The notes beneath the pieces are model-generated. The model saw nothing but the letters and a program-made list of their open reading frames with translations. It did not search any database and had not been told where the DNA came from. From contig OZ025209.1 in the NCBI GenBank assembly GCA_964019055.1, positions 3,865,571-3,929,570 on the forward strand: 64,000 bases of DNA, read 5' to 3'. Origin of the DNA: Anthopleura xanthogrammica. Its lineage: Eukaryota > Cnidaria > Anthozoa > Actiniaria > Actiniidae. The position numbers and the translations under genes are program-made. Positions 48,401-60,582 of this stretch are shown here, in pieces. How positions within the stretch are numbered: position 1 is the stretch's first letter; each line of letters begins with the position of its first letter.

Positions 48401-50362
48401 TTGCACACTTCTGAGAGAAAATCCAACATGTTTATCATCCAAAATGGTCGTTACGTTTATTTTGACTCCAGGACCAAGCTACGCTGTCCAATAGGAAGCT
48501 ACATAAACCTTGAAAACTCCTCTCACGTGATCCGACCAATGTTCACACGTGATCATTGTCGCTTGAATATTACTCGTATGCGCTTTGTGTGTCAAATGTG
48601 CCCTGTTAGTACTTACAGTCTTCAGAGAGGATCATTCCGTGGGCTGCACAACAAGACGAATGTCAGTTGCCTTGACTGTCCCTATGGCGGGAACTGCAAA
48701 TGGAACATTAAGAGCAGGAATGACTTCTGGGGCTATCTGTCTTCACCAGTCGACCCTCCTCGTCTGCGGTTTGCGACTTGCCCTGAAAACTATTGTCGTG
48801 TGCCTAAACAAAGTAGAAACACTTCAGCTTATAATAGATGTGCAGGTAATCGAACTGGATTGATGTGTGGGTCGTGTAAGGAAGGCTTTACCGAAAGCCT
48901 CTTCAATCATGATTGTCGCCCGGTTAACAAGTGCAGAGATAGATGGTTCTGGGCAATAGCTGTCCTATACTCGGTGATTATGGGAGTATATATATTTCTG
49001 AATCCACCAATAGTCAGGCACCTAGTCAATAAAATTATGTGGTTCAGACACAAGACACCATCGATGCCAGACATAACGCACGAACAAGCAGAGACCACAG
49101 ATGGTCATGGCGGACACGGCTATTCTAAAATCATTTTCTACTTCTACCAAGTTGCTGATCTTTTAATGTTGGAGAGCTCCTTCCAAATCCTCCATGGAGA
49201 AGTGTTCATTGTCAGTGCCCTGGTCTCATTTTATAACTTTCAGGTTGATATAGCAGATTCCTCATTTGGCTGCCCGTTTCCAGGGTTAACTGCCGTTACC
49301 AAGGAGCTTTTCCGATCTTTACAAGTCTTTGCTGTCATGGTGTTCCTTGTTGTGCTTTATTTCCTCCACTGCCTGCTGTGGTCGATCAGGGGGAAACCCA
49401 GGCCACATTTTGCTCCTTACCTTGCAGCAATCATTGAGGTCCTGCTCTTAGGCTATGAACGACTTGCACACACGTCGTTTAACATACTGACCTGCATTCC
49501 TCTTAATATCAAAGGCCACACGGTGTGGAAGATGTTCATTGATGGTAACATAACGTGCTGGGTCCACTGGTGGCAGTACGCCATGATCGCTTACAACATC
49601 GTGTTTGTTATTCCATTCATGTTAGTTTTGTTGGTGGGAACTCTAAAATTACAGCGCGGCCGGATTGGTCCCTTCTGCTTCTTTGCTGCTTGTTTTGTGC
49701 CGTTACCGTTTTTGGTATACTGGATGCTGAAGCGCATGAAAGATAAACGCCCAATCGACGCCACAGGAGAACCCCGACATCAGCAATACACGAAGCACTT
49801 CTTAGAAGTCATACAAGGTCCTTTTAGACCTCCAAAGGACCAATCAAAAGGCGCGTTATACTGGGAAAGCATTCTGATTGGTCGTCGTTTGGTGCTCTTA
49901 TGTCTCCATTCCCTTGTGCCAACTCCAATGCTTCGAATTCTCTCCATGACTTTGATTTGTTTATTGATTGTTCTTCACGATGTAATGATCAAGCCATTCA
50001 AGGACAGGAAAACAAATGCTATGGCTGCCTTTCTCTTATGCATTCATGTTGTCCTGGGAACCATCAACTTGGCCAAAGCTTCACTCATCAACGCAGGAGT
50101 GTCTCCAAAAGGTCCACCTGAGAGACAGATGCATGCCCTTCAGCTGTTGGAAGTAGCACTGCTGAGTATTCTTCCTGGTGCTTTTATTCTACTCATAGCT
50201 GCGTATTTGGTGTCCCAAGCAATACGCTTGATATTCAAAGCTGGTTTGTATCTTTTCTCAAAAATTTGTTCTCAAGATAACGATGGCCGTTGGTATACAG
50301 GACAGGGTCGCAAATGCCTTGGGGAATCTTATCAACCATTACTGAATCCTGCAACAAACTAA
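45442..50362 (+). CDS. Giant beta-helix receptor-like protein with multi-pass C-terminus
   Basis: Exon 1 (45442-45493) encodes a signal peptide, MVSVTMILLFSAIGILA. Exon 2 (45885-50362) follows in frame after AAAATCAG and carries the rest; the product is 1509 aa. Residues about 30-880 form a right-handed beta-helix type ectodomain: repeated short strands with NNxSF, NCSF and NxTxFxxN ladders and many N-glycosylation sites. A cysteine-rich stalk follows (about 910-1035: MCPVSTYSLQRGSF, SCLDCPYGGNC, GNRTGLMCGSCKEGF). After it come roughly ten hydrophobic segments from about 1037 (WFWAIAVLYSVIMGVYIFL) to 1470. Large families with this layout are expanded in cnidarians, lancelets and sea urchins and look like receptors, but I know of no established ligand. 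A single 4.5 kb exon suggests duplication by retrocopy or intron loss. Confidence 0.85.
45777..45818. repeat. Diverged copy of the GGCGGGA palindrome
   Basis: TTTTGGCAGGAAAGTTCCCA then CCAAATATCGCGCGCGCG resembles 15155-15196, with mismatched arms. It lies in the intron of the receptor gene, about 70 bp before exon 2. Confidence 0.5.
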
Positions 50363-50714
50363 TCCAAGACCATGCAGAAACCAAAAACTTTGACAAAATT
50401 ATGATACATAAGCTTATTCATAAAACGATTTGAGACTGAGGGATGGTGAAGGATTGCAGGCTACCACGCCCATATAGATCCTTTGTGTTGCAGCATCTTA
50501 CCAAGTGCAGTTCATTTAAAGTGCACATAACCTTTTTTCCCAATGCCTTCATAATGATTGTACATGAAGAAAATAGTTCAGTGGTAAATAATTCTTGATT
50601 TGAGTGATACGTCTTTAATTTAAGAGGGTTCATACTGGGTTATTTCATGTAGAATCAGTATTGAAGACATGAAAAAAGGTTATGTGCACTTAAATACATT
50701 TTAGACATTTATTG

Positions 50715-51003
50715 TATAGACCCCTTAATTCTAATTTTAACTAATTCCAATCCGAGGGTCAAAACAAGAGATTTTTCTTTTCCTGTGCCAATTTGAAAGC
50801 ATTTTTCAAGTAAATGCTTTCATTGTTTTGACCCTCAGATTAACACCACATACAAGATGTATGTGGTGTTCATCAAACAGTCCTTCTCGGGACTACATCC
50901 ACCCGGATGATCATAATACAACTATTGTTTCTTCAACAAATATTGTTACTTCGATAAATATACAAGATGTAGTTGAACTAGGAATGCAGCAAGGGGTCTA
51001 TAA
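50715..51003. repeat. Diverged family A relative
   Basis: Ends TATAGACCCCTTAATT and CAAGGGGTCTATAA match family A. The interior is different: GAGGGTCAAAACAA and TTGTTTTGACCCTC form an inner inverted repeat, and the right half carries unrelated sequence. Confidence 0.65.
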
Positions 51004-51875
51004 TACAGTTCTACCCCTCCCTATCTTCTGCCCCTCTAGCTTTGTGTTAAGACAGACACTAAAAGAGGTGAGTTTCAGCAAATTATAAACAAGGTGTTGG
51101 TCAACCCGCCTAGCATTTTATTCCCACTGCCTGCTTAAGGAATACTTTTTCCATAGGCCTAAGCCCCCAAAACGTATTTGAATAATCTTTGTATATAAGC
51201 TTTTACACTTGTTTTTATACATATATTCAATTCTTTTGTAAGCGACTTGTCAGTGATGAATTAGAGGGGGCGAGGGCTTGTGCAAATGGGGTAAGGGTCA
51301 TTATTTTTCATGCAAACTCAAAGTGAGGATCATAAAATTTATGCAAGCCCTCGTGTGGGTCACTATTATTTGTAAAATGATATAATGGTAAAAGAGTATT
51401 AATGAAGGGGGAGAGGATGGGGGCAATCATTTTTCTGCAACCCAGAGAGGTGATGGCTGCTTGAAAGTATATATGGAGATTAAAACTAAATTGTATCAGC
51501 CCCCCTTCCTAGCTAAGGGCATCATCCCCTATGGTTGTCCTGTATAGAACGATGTAGAAATATGTTTTCAATGAAACTCATGGTTGAATGTGAAAGATTG
51601 GGGTTGTATCTTTTGAAAATCTACATCTTTCTACAGGGCAGTCAAAGGGGAATAATAATTATTATAAAGAAAGACAAAGGCATGCAAAATAATTGTACTG
51701 TGTTTTGCTTGATATTCCTGTTCACTGTTATTATTTAGCAGACTTTCTTGACCTATAACCAATGTTTTTCCAATAAATGATATATTTTCCAAATATTTTT
51801 CTTCTAACACTTTTATTCAAATTGGGCTCCCTGTGGTACATACTCGTAATCGCAAATTTTCGAAAACTTTAGGAG

Positions 51876-51878
<3 letters not shown>

Positions 51879-51943
<65 letters not shown>

Positions 51944-51959
51944 TATATATATATTATTT
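51879..51959. repeat. TA dinucleotide microsatellite
   Basis: An almost pure run of TA of about 80 bp, in the 3' flank of the glycosyltransferase gene. Confidence 0.95.
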
Positions 51960-52069
51960 TTCGTTAAATTAATTTTGATTTAGAATTTCAGCATCGCAAC
52001 CGAAGCGAAAGTACTTTGTGCGGTCACCGTGCACGTGCGTTCCGCTGTAAACAGTTGAGGTCTACTGAT

Positions 52070-53158
52070 TCAACCAAGTAGGATAGATCTAAGAATTGTT
52101 CCTACAAATAAACTGAAAATCGCGATAGCAGCTACAGAAAAGAGTTTGGGATTTGATGCTAAGCATTTAAGCCGTTTATACTTTGCTTTGTTCATTTCTT
52201 TAGTATAAAATTTGTAGTATTTTATCATTGTAGAAGCATTTATCTTGTGTCCCATTGTTGTAGAAGTTATAAGATCACAAGCTGATCTTGGTTTGACGGT
52301 AAATTGCAGGTTAAAACCAGGCATCTTTGTAACTTCAATTCCTAATTCATTGGCCACGACACCTATGTAAGCATCATCAGTGTGAAAAGGCTTTCGACCG
52401 AATTTTGTATAATTGAAAAACTGCGGAAGAATATCTGTAGAAAGCACGTGGAAAGCCCCATGACAAAATGAAGGCCAGTATTTTTTCTCATATTGCTCTT
52501 TCGTAAGAAACCATTTGCTCTTTGGGTCACGAACAGTTCTCTGCCCCAAGCCGACATATCCTCCATAAAACCTTTGAGGAGCATCAGCTTGTTCAAGCCA
52601 CTGTAAAAGCTTTGGAACTCGAGCATAAACATCATCATCTGTCTTCAAAACATACTTGCATGAAGGAAATTTTGAAGTGATCCAGTAGTGAGACATAAAT
52701 GTTTTTAGAATGATGCTTTTATAATAATCTGTGAAATTCCCAATGATAACATCGTTGTTTCGTGAAGCTTCTTGTAGGTTCATTTCATGTTCAGTTTCGT
52801 TTTCACTTAAACCTAGAACGAAAAATAGCTTCCAGGTCTTGTTCCTGTAATCCAATGTAGATGAATTTCCCCATGTTTCTCGTATAGCTTTTCTCAGGCT
52901 GCGATATCTGTAACCCGTGGCAGCAGAGTTCACTACGACTGCCAGATAGATATTTCTGTCACTGGAACTGATTTTTGGTTCAACAAAAGGCAGTCGTAAT
53001 GAAAATTCTGGCCAGACGACGTTTGGACTAGAAGACGGAGGTAATACTTGGTTGAATATGAAGATTGTAATAGCACAAAACGAAACCAAGGCAAGGACTC
53101 GGCTCTTTCTAAAATTCTTGCACAACCAACTACAGAGATGCCGGACAGTAATCATCAT
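52070..53158 (-). CDS. Beta-1,3-glycosyltransferase, GT31 family
   Basis: Intronless frame of 362 aa. It is a type II Golgi protein: a short basic cytoplasmic end (KNFRKSR), a membrane anchor at about 20-39 (VLALVSFCAITIFIFNQVL), a stem, then the catalytic domain. Family motifs in order are AIRETWGN (91-98), KTDDDVYAR (172-180, the metal-binding DxD), WPSFCHGAFHVLS (218-230) and HTDDAYIGVVANELG (249-263, in place of the usual EDVY.G). This matches beta-1,3-galactosyl or N-acetylglucosaminyltransferases; the donor sugar cannot be told from sequence. Oddly, the protein ends in a second hydrophobic segment (about 340-361, SVAAIAIFSLFVGTILRSIL). The start may be M1 or M2. Lack of introns is common in this family. 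Confidence 0.92.
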   Translation of the reverse strand: MMITVRHLCSWLCKNFRKSRVLALVSFCAITIFIFNQVLPPSSSPNVVWPEFSLRLPFVEPKISSSDRNIYLAVVVNSAATGYRYRSLRKAIRETWGNSSTLDYRNKTWKLFFVLGLSENETEHEMNLQEASRNNDVIIGNFTDYYKSIILKTFMSHYWITSKFPSCKYVLKTDDDVYARVPKLLQWLEQADAPQRFYGGYVGLGQRTVRDPKSKWFLTKEQYEKKYWPSFCHGAFHVLSTDILPQFFNYTKFGRKPFHTDDAYIGVVANELGIEVTKMPGFNLQFTVKPRSACDLITSTTMGHKINASTMIKYYKFYTKEMNKAKYKRLKCLASNPKLFSVAAIAIFSLFVGTILRSILLG

Positions 53159-53317
53159 TGATCACCAAGAAAACCACGTTAAGGGGCTTCAAAATCACTC
53201 GATAAAACAGACAGTGATAAGACCAAATCACTATCTGACAACAGCATTTTAGATTTAAGTCATGTTTACATAGAAATGGCGGAGCGCCAGAAAGGTGGCA
53301 ATGACTAAAACATGGAC

Positions 53318-53340
53318 TCGACTCGACTCGACTCGAGAAA
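53318..53340. repeat. ACTCG short tandem repeat
   Basis: Four to five copies of ACTCG; a related GACTCG follows 13 bp later. Confidence 0.8.
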
Positions 53341-53591
53341 ACATGGACTCGTTCGAGAAATATTTATTTTTAGAATGGAGGGGTGGGGTGGGGAAACAAA
53401 ACTTCAGTTACTAAAAATATAGGGGGGTGGGATGGGTAAAATCAAAAAAACCTAAAAAAAAACTACCACAACATCACCACAAGCGAACGCGTAACTCGAT
53501 TACTGATATATTATTACAGTGTAAACAGTGTTGTGCCACTCCATGTGTCTTCAGTGTTACTTGCTTTTCCAGTTTTGCCTTTTTGCAACTA

Positions 53592-54188
53592 TAGAATACC
53601 CCGCCACGCATATGCTACATTCGAAGCCAGTGGCTACAGCTACAGGTCAAAAGTAATATATTGATCTCCCTGTGTCTTAGTAGAACGAAGTATCTCTATG
53701 AAGTGTCTTAGTAGAACGAAGTATCTCTATGAAGTGTCTTAGTAGAACGAAGTATAACTATTAAGTGGCTACGCGGCTACGGGTGCTACAGGTCAAAAGT
53801 AATATATTGATCTCCCTGTGTCTTAGTAGAACGAAGTATGACTATTAAGTGGCTACGCGGCTACGGGTGCTACAGGTCAAAAGTAATATAATAGAACGAA
53901 GTATCTCTATGAAGTGGCTACGCGGCTACGGGTGCTACAGGTCAAAATTAATATAATAGAACGAAGTATCTCTATGAAGTGGCTACGCGGCTACGGGTGC
54001 TACAGGTCAAAAGTAACGTATCGGTCTCCCTGTGTCTTAGTAGAACGAAGTATCTCTATGAAGTGGCTACTCGGCTACGGGTGCTACATATGGTATCCCT
54101 GTGTACTGAATACTGTTATGGGATCCCTGTGTATCATAACCCGTAGCCGTAGCCACAGGCTACAAGTATATATGTGGCGGGGTATTCT
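53592..54188. mobile_element. Inverted-repeat element with internal tandem repeats
   Basis: Ends TAGAATACCCCGCCAC and GTGGCGGGGTATTCTA are perfect 16 bp inverted repeats. GTGGCTACAGCTAC near the left is mirrored by GTAGCCGTAGCCAC on the right. Between them lie about five to six units containing GTGGCTACGCGGCTACGGGT, GCTACAGGTCAAAAGTAATA and TAGAACGAAGTATCTCTATG in varying lengths. There is no coding frame. It is a non-autonomous DNA transposon with internal amplification. Confidence 0.8.
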
Positions 54189-55881
54189 AGCTGTACTTTA
54201 TTAGAGATTAATACATTGCCAGAAATATTGGACATTGTCAGCGGTGTTACGCATGAATGAAAAAATGAAGTGGTTTTCTAGAGGAAAAATATAACTACAT
54301 GGTTTCCAAGCACATATTTATATTTAACTATGATGTTAGTAAAACAATTCTTACCAAAAAATAGTTACTTGACAATCAAAAGAACAACTATTATTTTTCT
54401 GTTGATAAGCCTCACCACAGGAAGCCCATGAAGGACAAGAAACAAGTTTCAAACGTAAATCGTTACTTTAAGCTTCCTTATTGTATCTCAGCAGTCAATA
54501 GGAGCTTGTAAAAACAAAATGGCGATATTTAGGGGGTTTTGAAGCTGTTTGGAGCAGTTCTCTGTGGTTTCTTGTCATTTTAACTGAAAACTACGAGCTA
54601 ACAACGCGTCGAATCGCTTAAAATTTAACCTAACTTCAAGCTTCTTGGGAACCTATATTCTGAAGGCATGCTGTCTATTTTGAGCGGTTTTGGATTTATT
54701 AAACACTCGTTTGGTGATATCGAGGTGGAGCTCTTTTACTTTTAAATTTTTTCGAGCTCAAATAAGACGATTTTGGGGTCAAGTGTGGCCAGATTTATAG
54801 ACGATGTATGGAATCTAGAGCTTTCGAAGCCTTTCGAAGGCAAGTAGTCCGGGAACCAATATGTCGCATGATTCAATGATCATTTTACGCCTATTTAGTA
54901 GCTTGTAGGGTGGGTTGTTTGTCGCGATGTGGAGCTCAGAGGAAATAAAACCCTATTCGCCGTAAATAGAGGAAGCTCTATATTCCCCATACATTTCCTA
55001 TAAGACTCGGCGGCTATTTTGTAAGCTGAAACGCATCATTGCGCATGTATGAGCAGGCTCATGTCCCATATTTCTGGCAATGATTCGTAACTTATTTCAA
55101 AAATTTAGAGCTAGAAATTTTACAAAGTCACCGTTACAGTTTGTTTGCCGCTTGGGATCCCTGTGTGATAAGGCAGCCAACCCTGAGACCGTGACCCTGA
55201 ACACGCGAAAAGAGACACCCGCAAAGACTAAAGTTTTCATCCATGTACAGTTGGTTTCCTTGGTTACTCTAAAAAAATATGTTGGATTGAGCCTCCTTGT
55301 ACAAGGGAGTAAAAAATTCATAACATCAAAAGTTTACCTACAAGTCGTCGGTTGTTCGATTGTTCGAGATCACGCCTTATGTCCCTATAAAGACCTTTTG
55401 TTAGGTAATCCCGAAAATATCAAAAGAATCTGTTCAGACCTGTTTTGGAGTGTTCACAGTAAGGTGTGAGAAGCCTTTGATGTCATTAATTTCGTTAAAA
55501 AACTCAAAGTTTTATGACGAATCCTCGAATGAGTTCTTTTCATATAACTCTTTCTTTCCTCACGTCCAACAGGGCTTGAAAATTTGGATGAAATTAAGTT
55601 ATGAGTATTTTCCGTATGTTTGTTTGTTGATCAAGGCTTGTTTTTGAAGCCATCACACGGACTAATTAAAAACAAGTTTTTTAGTGTTATGCGTTTATCC
55701 GGTTTAATTATTAGCATTGAAATCCGCCAATGACAAGAGTTCTCGCTCATTAAGGGATTACAAAAGGGCGGAAACATCCAAGGACAAAGTTTTTTGGCTT
55801 TAGCAGAAGTTGTAGACGACCACAGAAGAAGGTAGTAGCTTTTGAGACGAGTTAGAAGTTAGAGAAAAGTGTGTTGTTTAA
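54189..55881. other. Intergenic, upstream of the FAM89-like gene
   Basis: One plus-strand frame of 129 codons (55080-55469) has no recognisable domain and no clear splice partner. The right end must hold the promoter and leader of the next gene. No TATA box was identified. Confidence 0.5.
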
Positions 55882-58800
55882 ATGGAAAAGTGCAAGCCTT
55901 CTCGACGAAAATCACGCCCGGTGAGTGAGTTGATCACTCTTTTTGATCACCAGCAAGCAGAAGAAAGTAAAAGCGAACAATGGAAAAGTGAGAATGCTTT
56001 GAATTTGTTAAAATTACCAAAAACTTATGACAAAGAAAAACCCACAACAGAGTCAAATCTCTTTGGGAATTCGGTGATGTCAAAGTCTTCTGATTCTGTG
56101 TTCAACTCTGACGTATCAGCTGAGGATCACAAGAAACTTGCTCGTGGTGAAGCGCTTGGAAAAACAAGTATTATGCTCACTCTAAAACCGAAAACAGGAA
56201 CAGAAATTACCGAGGTATCGATATCTTCTATTGAACCCAAAAACAAGAACAAGAAATCAAAGGAAAACCTAGGAAAAAAGGACGACAGCCCGATGGAAGT
56301 CCCGAAAGTTTTACAGGAAGAACTTCAAGGAAACGATAAACCGGAGGACGATGAAGAAGACGAGACCGTCGAAGACGATGAAAGTTGCAGTCGCAGAAAA
56401 TATCCTTTGGACGATTCACTCGCTGTACTACGACGGGAAATGGTGAGATGATTTATAGTTTTTCTTCTGAATTTGTTGGGTTTTAAGAAAGTTATCTTGC
56501 TTGCTTTCTTCTCGCGTTTTCTTTACGAGAAATATTGAGCTGAATTGAAGTCCTACTGTTCTTGAAACTGGCTTTTTATTTGTTTGTTTATTGCTCAGTG
56601 CTATGAAACCAGGGTTTTGTAAATTTTTATCTAAGAAGTATTGAAGAACTTTTTACCTGGACAGATCATTTACTCCATGGCCATCAAGGAGAAAATTTAA
56701 ATATGTATTCTTATCCAGGCAAAGTCCTGAGCTTAGCAATATTTATAAAAAAGTGAAACAGCTCGAGTTTGAGATAATCGGGAGCGTATCTATCAGTGTG
56801 CGCGAGTTAGTGCGCAAATACAGAGTAACATTCGCGTATATCCTGTTTTGATAAACAATCATTGGCTCAAAGTTTTACTATATTGGTTAATCGGCGGATA
56901 AAATGGTCATCATTGTTCAAAAGTCTTGCCAGTTGTATAAAGGAATAGTTAGCTTTTTTCATAACGGATAAGTAAGTTCAATACTCTATTGCTAAGTTGC
57001 AACGGTTAAATGCTAGCGACATTTTTATCATATTCATTTTTTTCACGTAAAATTGAGCATTTCGTCATCACTCGTGATGAGTTCAATTTGTTTGTGTTTT
57101 TTCAAACACTTCAAAATCACGTCGCATTGACGTATTTCCTGTTATGATCAACTCTCTCGTTTATTCAGATACTTCCATTGTTACTAGCTTTTCTTCATTT
57201 CCGACAAGTTTCTAAATAAATTCTTCAATGAGTGATGGCATATTTTCCCTTCGTTTTTTAACACTAAACTTCGTAGAGTTGTTAAATTTCCTGGTTTTCG
57301 AACTCTTTGAGTCCAAGTCTGAGTGAATCTTACGAAACCTTCCACCCTTTAGTAATAAGGTCCCATTCCTGGATAGCTGCTGGAAAACGTTAAGAAAATT
57401 TTCAATAAAAATTGGATGCCACTGATTTTTGTGGCAAATTTCATAAACTTTAATTCCACAAAAGCTATAAAGTAATTCTTATAAATCCATTAAACTCTTT
57501 AAAAAGGGATTAGTCATATATTGAGTTCACGAATAGCAAGGATAGTTTTCTTTGGATGAATAACATCACGTAATTTTAATAATTTTAACGTATTTCGGAA
57601 TATAATTCAATGAAAGAAGTGTTTATGATAAAAAGAACAAAGAAAGAGTCAACAATCTTTTGTAAAACGCCTTGAAAATGAGGTGTGAAATTATTTCATT
57701 CTCATACCATGAAGTCCAGAGAATATTTGTTTTCGCTTCGGCGTTCACTACTTTTATTTTTTTTTTCAATGAAGACTTTTTGTTTTTTTGCTTTTGAACT
57801 GCAAAAAATCATTAACTTCAATGATCAGTTTCAAAATCTTATTATTGATAGTTTGTTTACTCATAAATGCAAAAGCCGGATTGTTCAAACAAGCGCACAT
57901 GCCAAAGATGCTACACATCTTTCCCGCAAACTCTAATATCATTCTTCAAGACACGTTGCATCAATATTTGATGATGATTTGTTTGTAGAAATCGTTATTT
58001 TAAATTATACTATTATGGATGAAATATTTCAAAAATGTTAAAAATCTTTTTCTAAATAGTACTTACTATTTTTTATCAATTATTCTGGATGGATTGACCC
58101 CAACATCTTGCCGTTCCATCTTGCGCGTGTGCGGGTAACATTGGTATTTCATAGTACGTGACTTACGTTGTTTTTTCCCGTTGTTTGCCTCTCGAATACT
58201 TTCCTAAAAAAAAACAATCATGACGTCAAACAGACGTAATTTCCTGGCACTGAATTTATTAATTTCAACACAAAGTATTGGGTTCAAAAATATTGCTCTT
58301 CGGCGCCGAAAATTGATTCATAATGGTAATTGAACTAAGTGGAGTGCAATTTGGTCTGATATCAAACGCGCGATAACAAAACGACCGCGTAGCGGGAGTG
58401 TGATTTGTAATCGCAAGTTTGATATCAGACCAAAATTGCACAACACGAAGTTCAATTATCACTTTATTATATCCATTTTGAAATCATACAAGATAGACAC
58501 TAAATTTGTGATAAGTACAAAAGTATTTATTAACAAATAGCCGGTTTTTAAAAAGCGGAACCGGAAACGCTTTTACATCTCATTCATAAACTGACAAAAT
58601 AGTCAAAATAGTCAAAATAGTCAAAATAGTGCGATTCGGACTCAAAATAGTGCGATTCGGACTCAAAATAGTGCGATTCGTGCTTGAATCAATCTACTGA
58701 GAGCCAATCAGATTACAGGATTTGCTAGTGATTTGAAAATGGATATAATAAAGTTTTTAATGATCCAAGCTGAACCAATCACATCACGCGAGATTACTGA

Positions 58801-59936
58801 TTATCCAAATAAAAATAGTCGTACACGGCACAGTCACGGTCACGGCACAGAACGTTAACTATCCCGAGTTTCTCACAGTCATGCAAAATCTGTTATATAC
58901 TGATCAGAATGTCAAAAATGTCGTTTTTAATTTTTGCATTATTTCCTTATTCCTTTAGCATTCACTTCGCCAACAAGATGTAGAGCTTATGACCCAACTG
59001 TTGGCCCTCAACTCAAGCATTCAAGAATTTAAAAGCAGTTCAAGCTCAAGCTCCATGTCGAATTTTTCCGACATTTCCGACGCAGAAACTGACGTCACAG
59101 AAATCGAAGTAAGACCTTCTATTGCGCATGCGTGGCATCAACGCGAGAGCTCAGGCTCGGATGCCAGTGACTTTGAATCAAGTGCGTACGAAAGAAGATC
59201 ACATGCGAACGAAAGAAGATCACGTGGCCGATCTTCCAAGCACACCAGTGTCAACCGTGATAGCATGGGCTCCGATATAAGCGGTTACTATAGCAACCCT
59301 TCCCCGTATGGAAGCAATCCATCCCTGAATGGATATGACGTCAGCGGAAGTGACGTCATTGGTGATCCTTCAGCCCAGCAGGCTGGTCACAGAAGACAAA
59401 AATCATGGTGGAACCAAAATGTGACGACAGACAACGGTAGATCCGGAAGTGACCCGACGCTTAACCGACCTTTTCCCGAGAATGGAGGAGCTACATTACT
59501 TCCTGCCGTTCAGTCTAGAGCCTTCTTTCGCGGAGACGAAAGAGTCAAAAGGATAAGTCTTCAACAGAAAAGAATCAGCACCCGCAGAAGCTCAGCCATG
59601 GAGCCTCAGTCCCTAACCACGAACCTTTCACGAAGTGAAAGTGACCAGTCTATCAGCGAATGTGACGTATCGAACCAACCAATTTCCGCTGGCCTTCAGA
59701 AATGGCAGCGTTCGCGCAGCAGTTGCGCCTTGAACAGCGGCCATCGAGCATCTTCACCGGTGCAAAACACGATCAAAGTGGACCTCCGTAAGAACCCTCC
59801 AGGTACAGCAATAGAACTAGTTTTACCGATACAGCCTTTGGCGCCAACTAGACGTAGTTCCGCAGTGCGCATGGCAGAAAGAAAACCGCTGACCAGGCTC
59901 AATACTTTAAGTAAACGACAGAGTATGATCTGGTGA
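55882..59936 (+). CDS. Serine-rich protein with FAM89/LURAP-like leucine segment
   Basis: Two exons, 55882-56442 and 58959-59936, join in frame (ATG|GTGAGA and TTCCTTTAG|CAT) to 512 aa. The exon 1 product is basic then acidic (CKPSRRKSRPVSELI; DDEEDETVEDDE). The junction builds LAVLRREMHSLRQQDVELMT followed by QLLALNSSIQEFK (about 180-212), which closely resembles the leucine-repeat helix of FAM89/LRAP25 and LURAP1 adaptors. Those proteins bind partners such as MRCK kinases or actin regulators. The rest is low-complexity: a serine run, GSDxSxxESSAYERRSHANE, SDISGYYSNPSPYGSNPSLN and a basic C-terminus with repeated RRSSA and RLNTLSKRQS, likely phosphorylation or 14-3-3 type sites. It is far longer than vertebrate FAM89 proteins (about 190 aa), so orthology is uncertain. 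The 2.5 kb intron holds an inverted-repeat element. Confidence 0.75.
56443..58958. other. Intron of the FAM89-like gene
   Basis: AT-rich and without conserved frames apart from spurious ones. Inverted-repeat and short tandem repeats occupy 58326-58757. Confidence 0.7.
58326..58757. repeat. Nested inverted repeats with short tandem repeats
   Basis: GTGCAATTTGGTCTGATATC and GATATCAGACCAAAATTGCA are arms of an element at 58326-58460. TTATTATATCCATTTTGAAA (58463) is mirrored by TTTGAAAATGGATATAATAA (58733), enclosing copies of CAAAATAGT and GTGCGATTCGGACT (58596-58685). Confidence 0.7.
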
Positions 59937-60156
59937 CTAGCCGGCCGCAGGTGTCCAGAAAGACTGGACAGAACACTGAACTATAACAGACATTAATGCT
60001 GAACTTATTTAATGTAGACATGCCCTAATTTGGGCATTTTTTTTGTGACAGATCTGTCACGTGATTATGACGATGATTAAGGTTTCGGTGTCTGCTATAC
60101 ATTATATTCATTCATTTCACAAGCCAAGACCGCGGTTCATACCGAACTGTAACATA

Positions 60157-60329
60157 GAGCGGTTTTCGTATGAGTGCACGATAAACGTACGGTACTTACA
60201 GCACGTACACTTCATGGCATGCCGTAATATTGAAATGGCTTCCAATTGTCTTCAAGTAATGCATGGTTACGGTTACGGAACGGCTACGAATTGACCGCGA
60301 ATTTCGCACTCATACGAAAACTGCTTCAT
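60157..60329. repeat. MITE-like element (family K)
   Basis: GAGCGGTTTTCGTATGAGTG and CACTCATACGAAAACTGCTTC are the ends; GGTTACGGTTACGGAACGG lies inside. Confidence 0.75.
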
Positions 60330-60582
60330 TAAAAGGCTCGAGTACGAGTTTCTTCCAATGACGACTAACTCATGTATTTTTGAAGTTCATGTTCAAGTTA
60401 GGAATAAGTTGTTTCATTGACCTCCGTTCATTTCAACGGTAATTTTTTTTAAACTTAGAAATTAAAAGACCGACAAGATTTGCTCACAGGCGAAGAGATT
60501 TCAGTTGTTGAATTACCATGACAACGACGCGTTTACAAACAAACCGAAATGACGTCTGTGTCAGCAATTTGCTTAGTTAAGG

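Larger units (their letters stand above)
50363..52069. other. Intergenic, repeats only
   Basis: Receptor 3' flank, a family A-like element (50715-51003), a TA microsatellite (51879-51959) and no conserved frame. AATAAA at about 51773 is one possible polyadenylation signal. Confidence 0.55.

Noticed and set aside
55080..55469. 129 aa open frame on the plus strand
   Set aside because: Has an ATG but no recognisable domain, and no neighbouring exon joins to it; transcript data would be needed.
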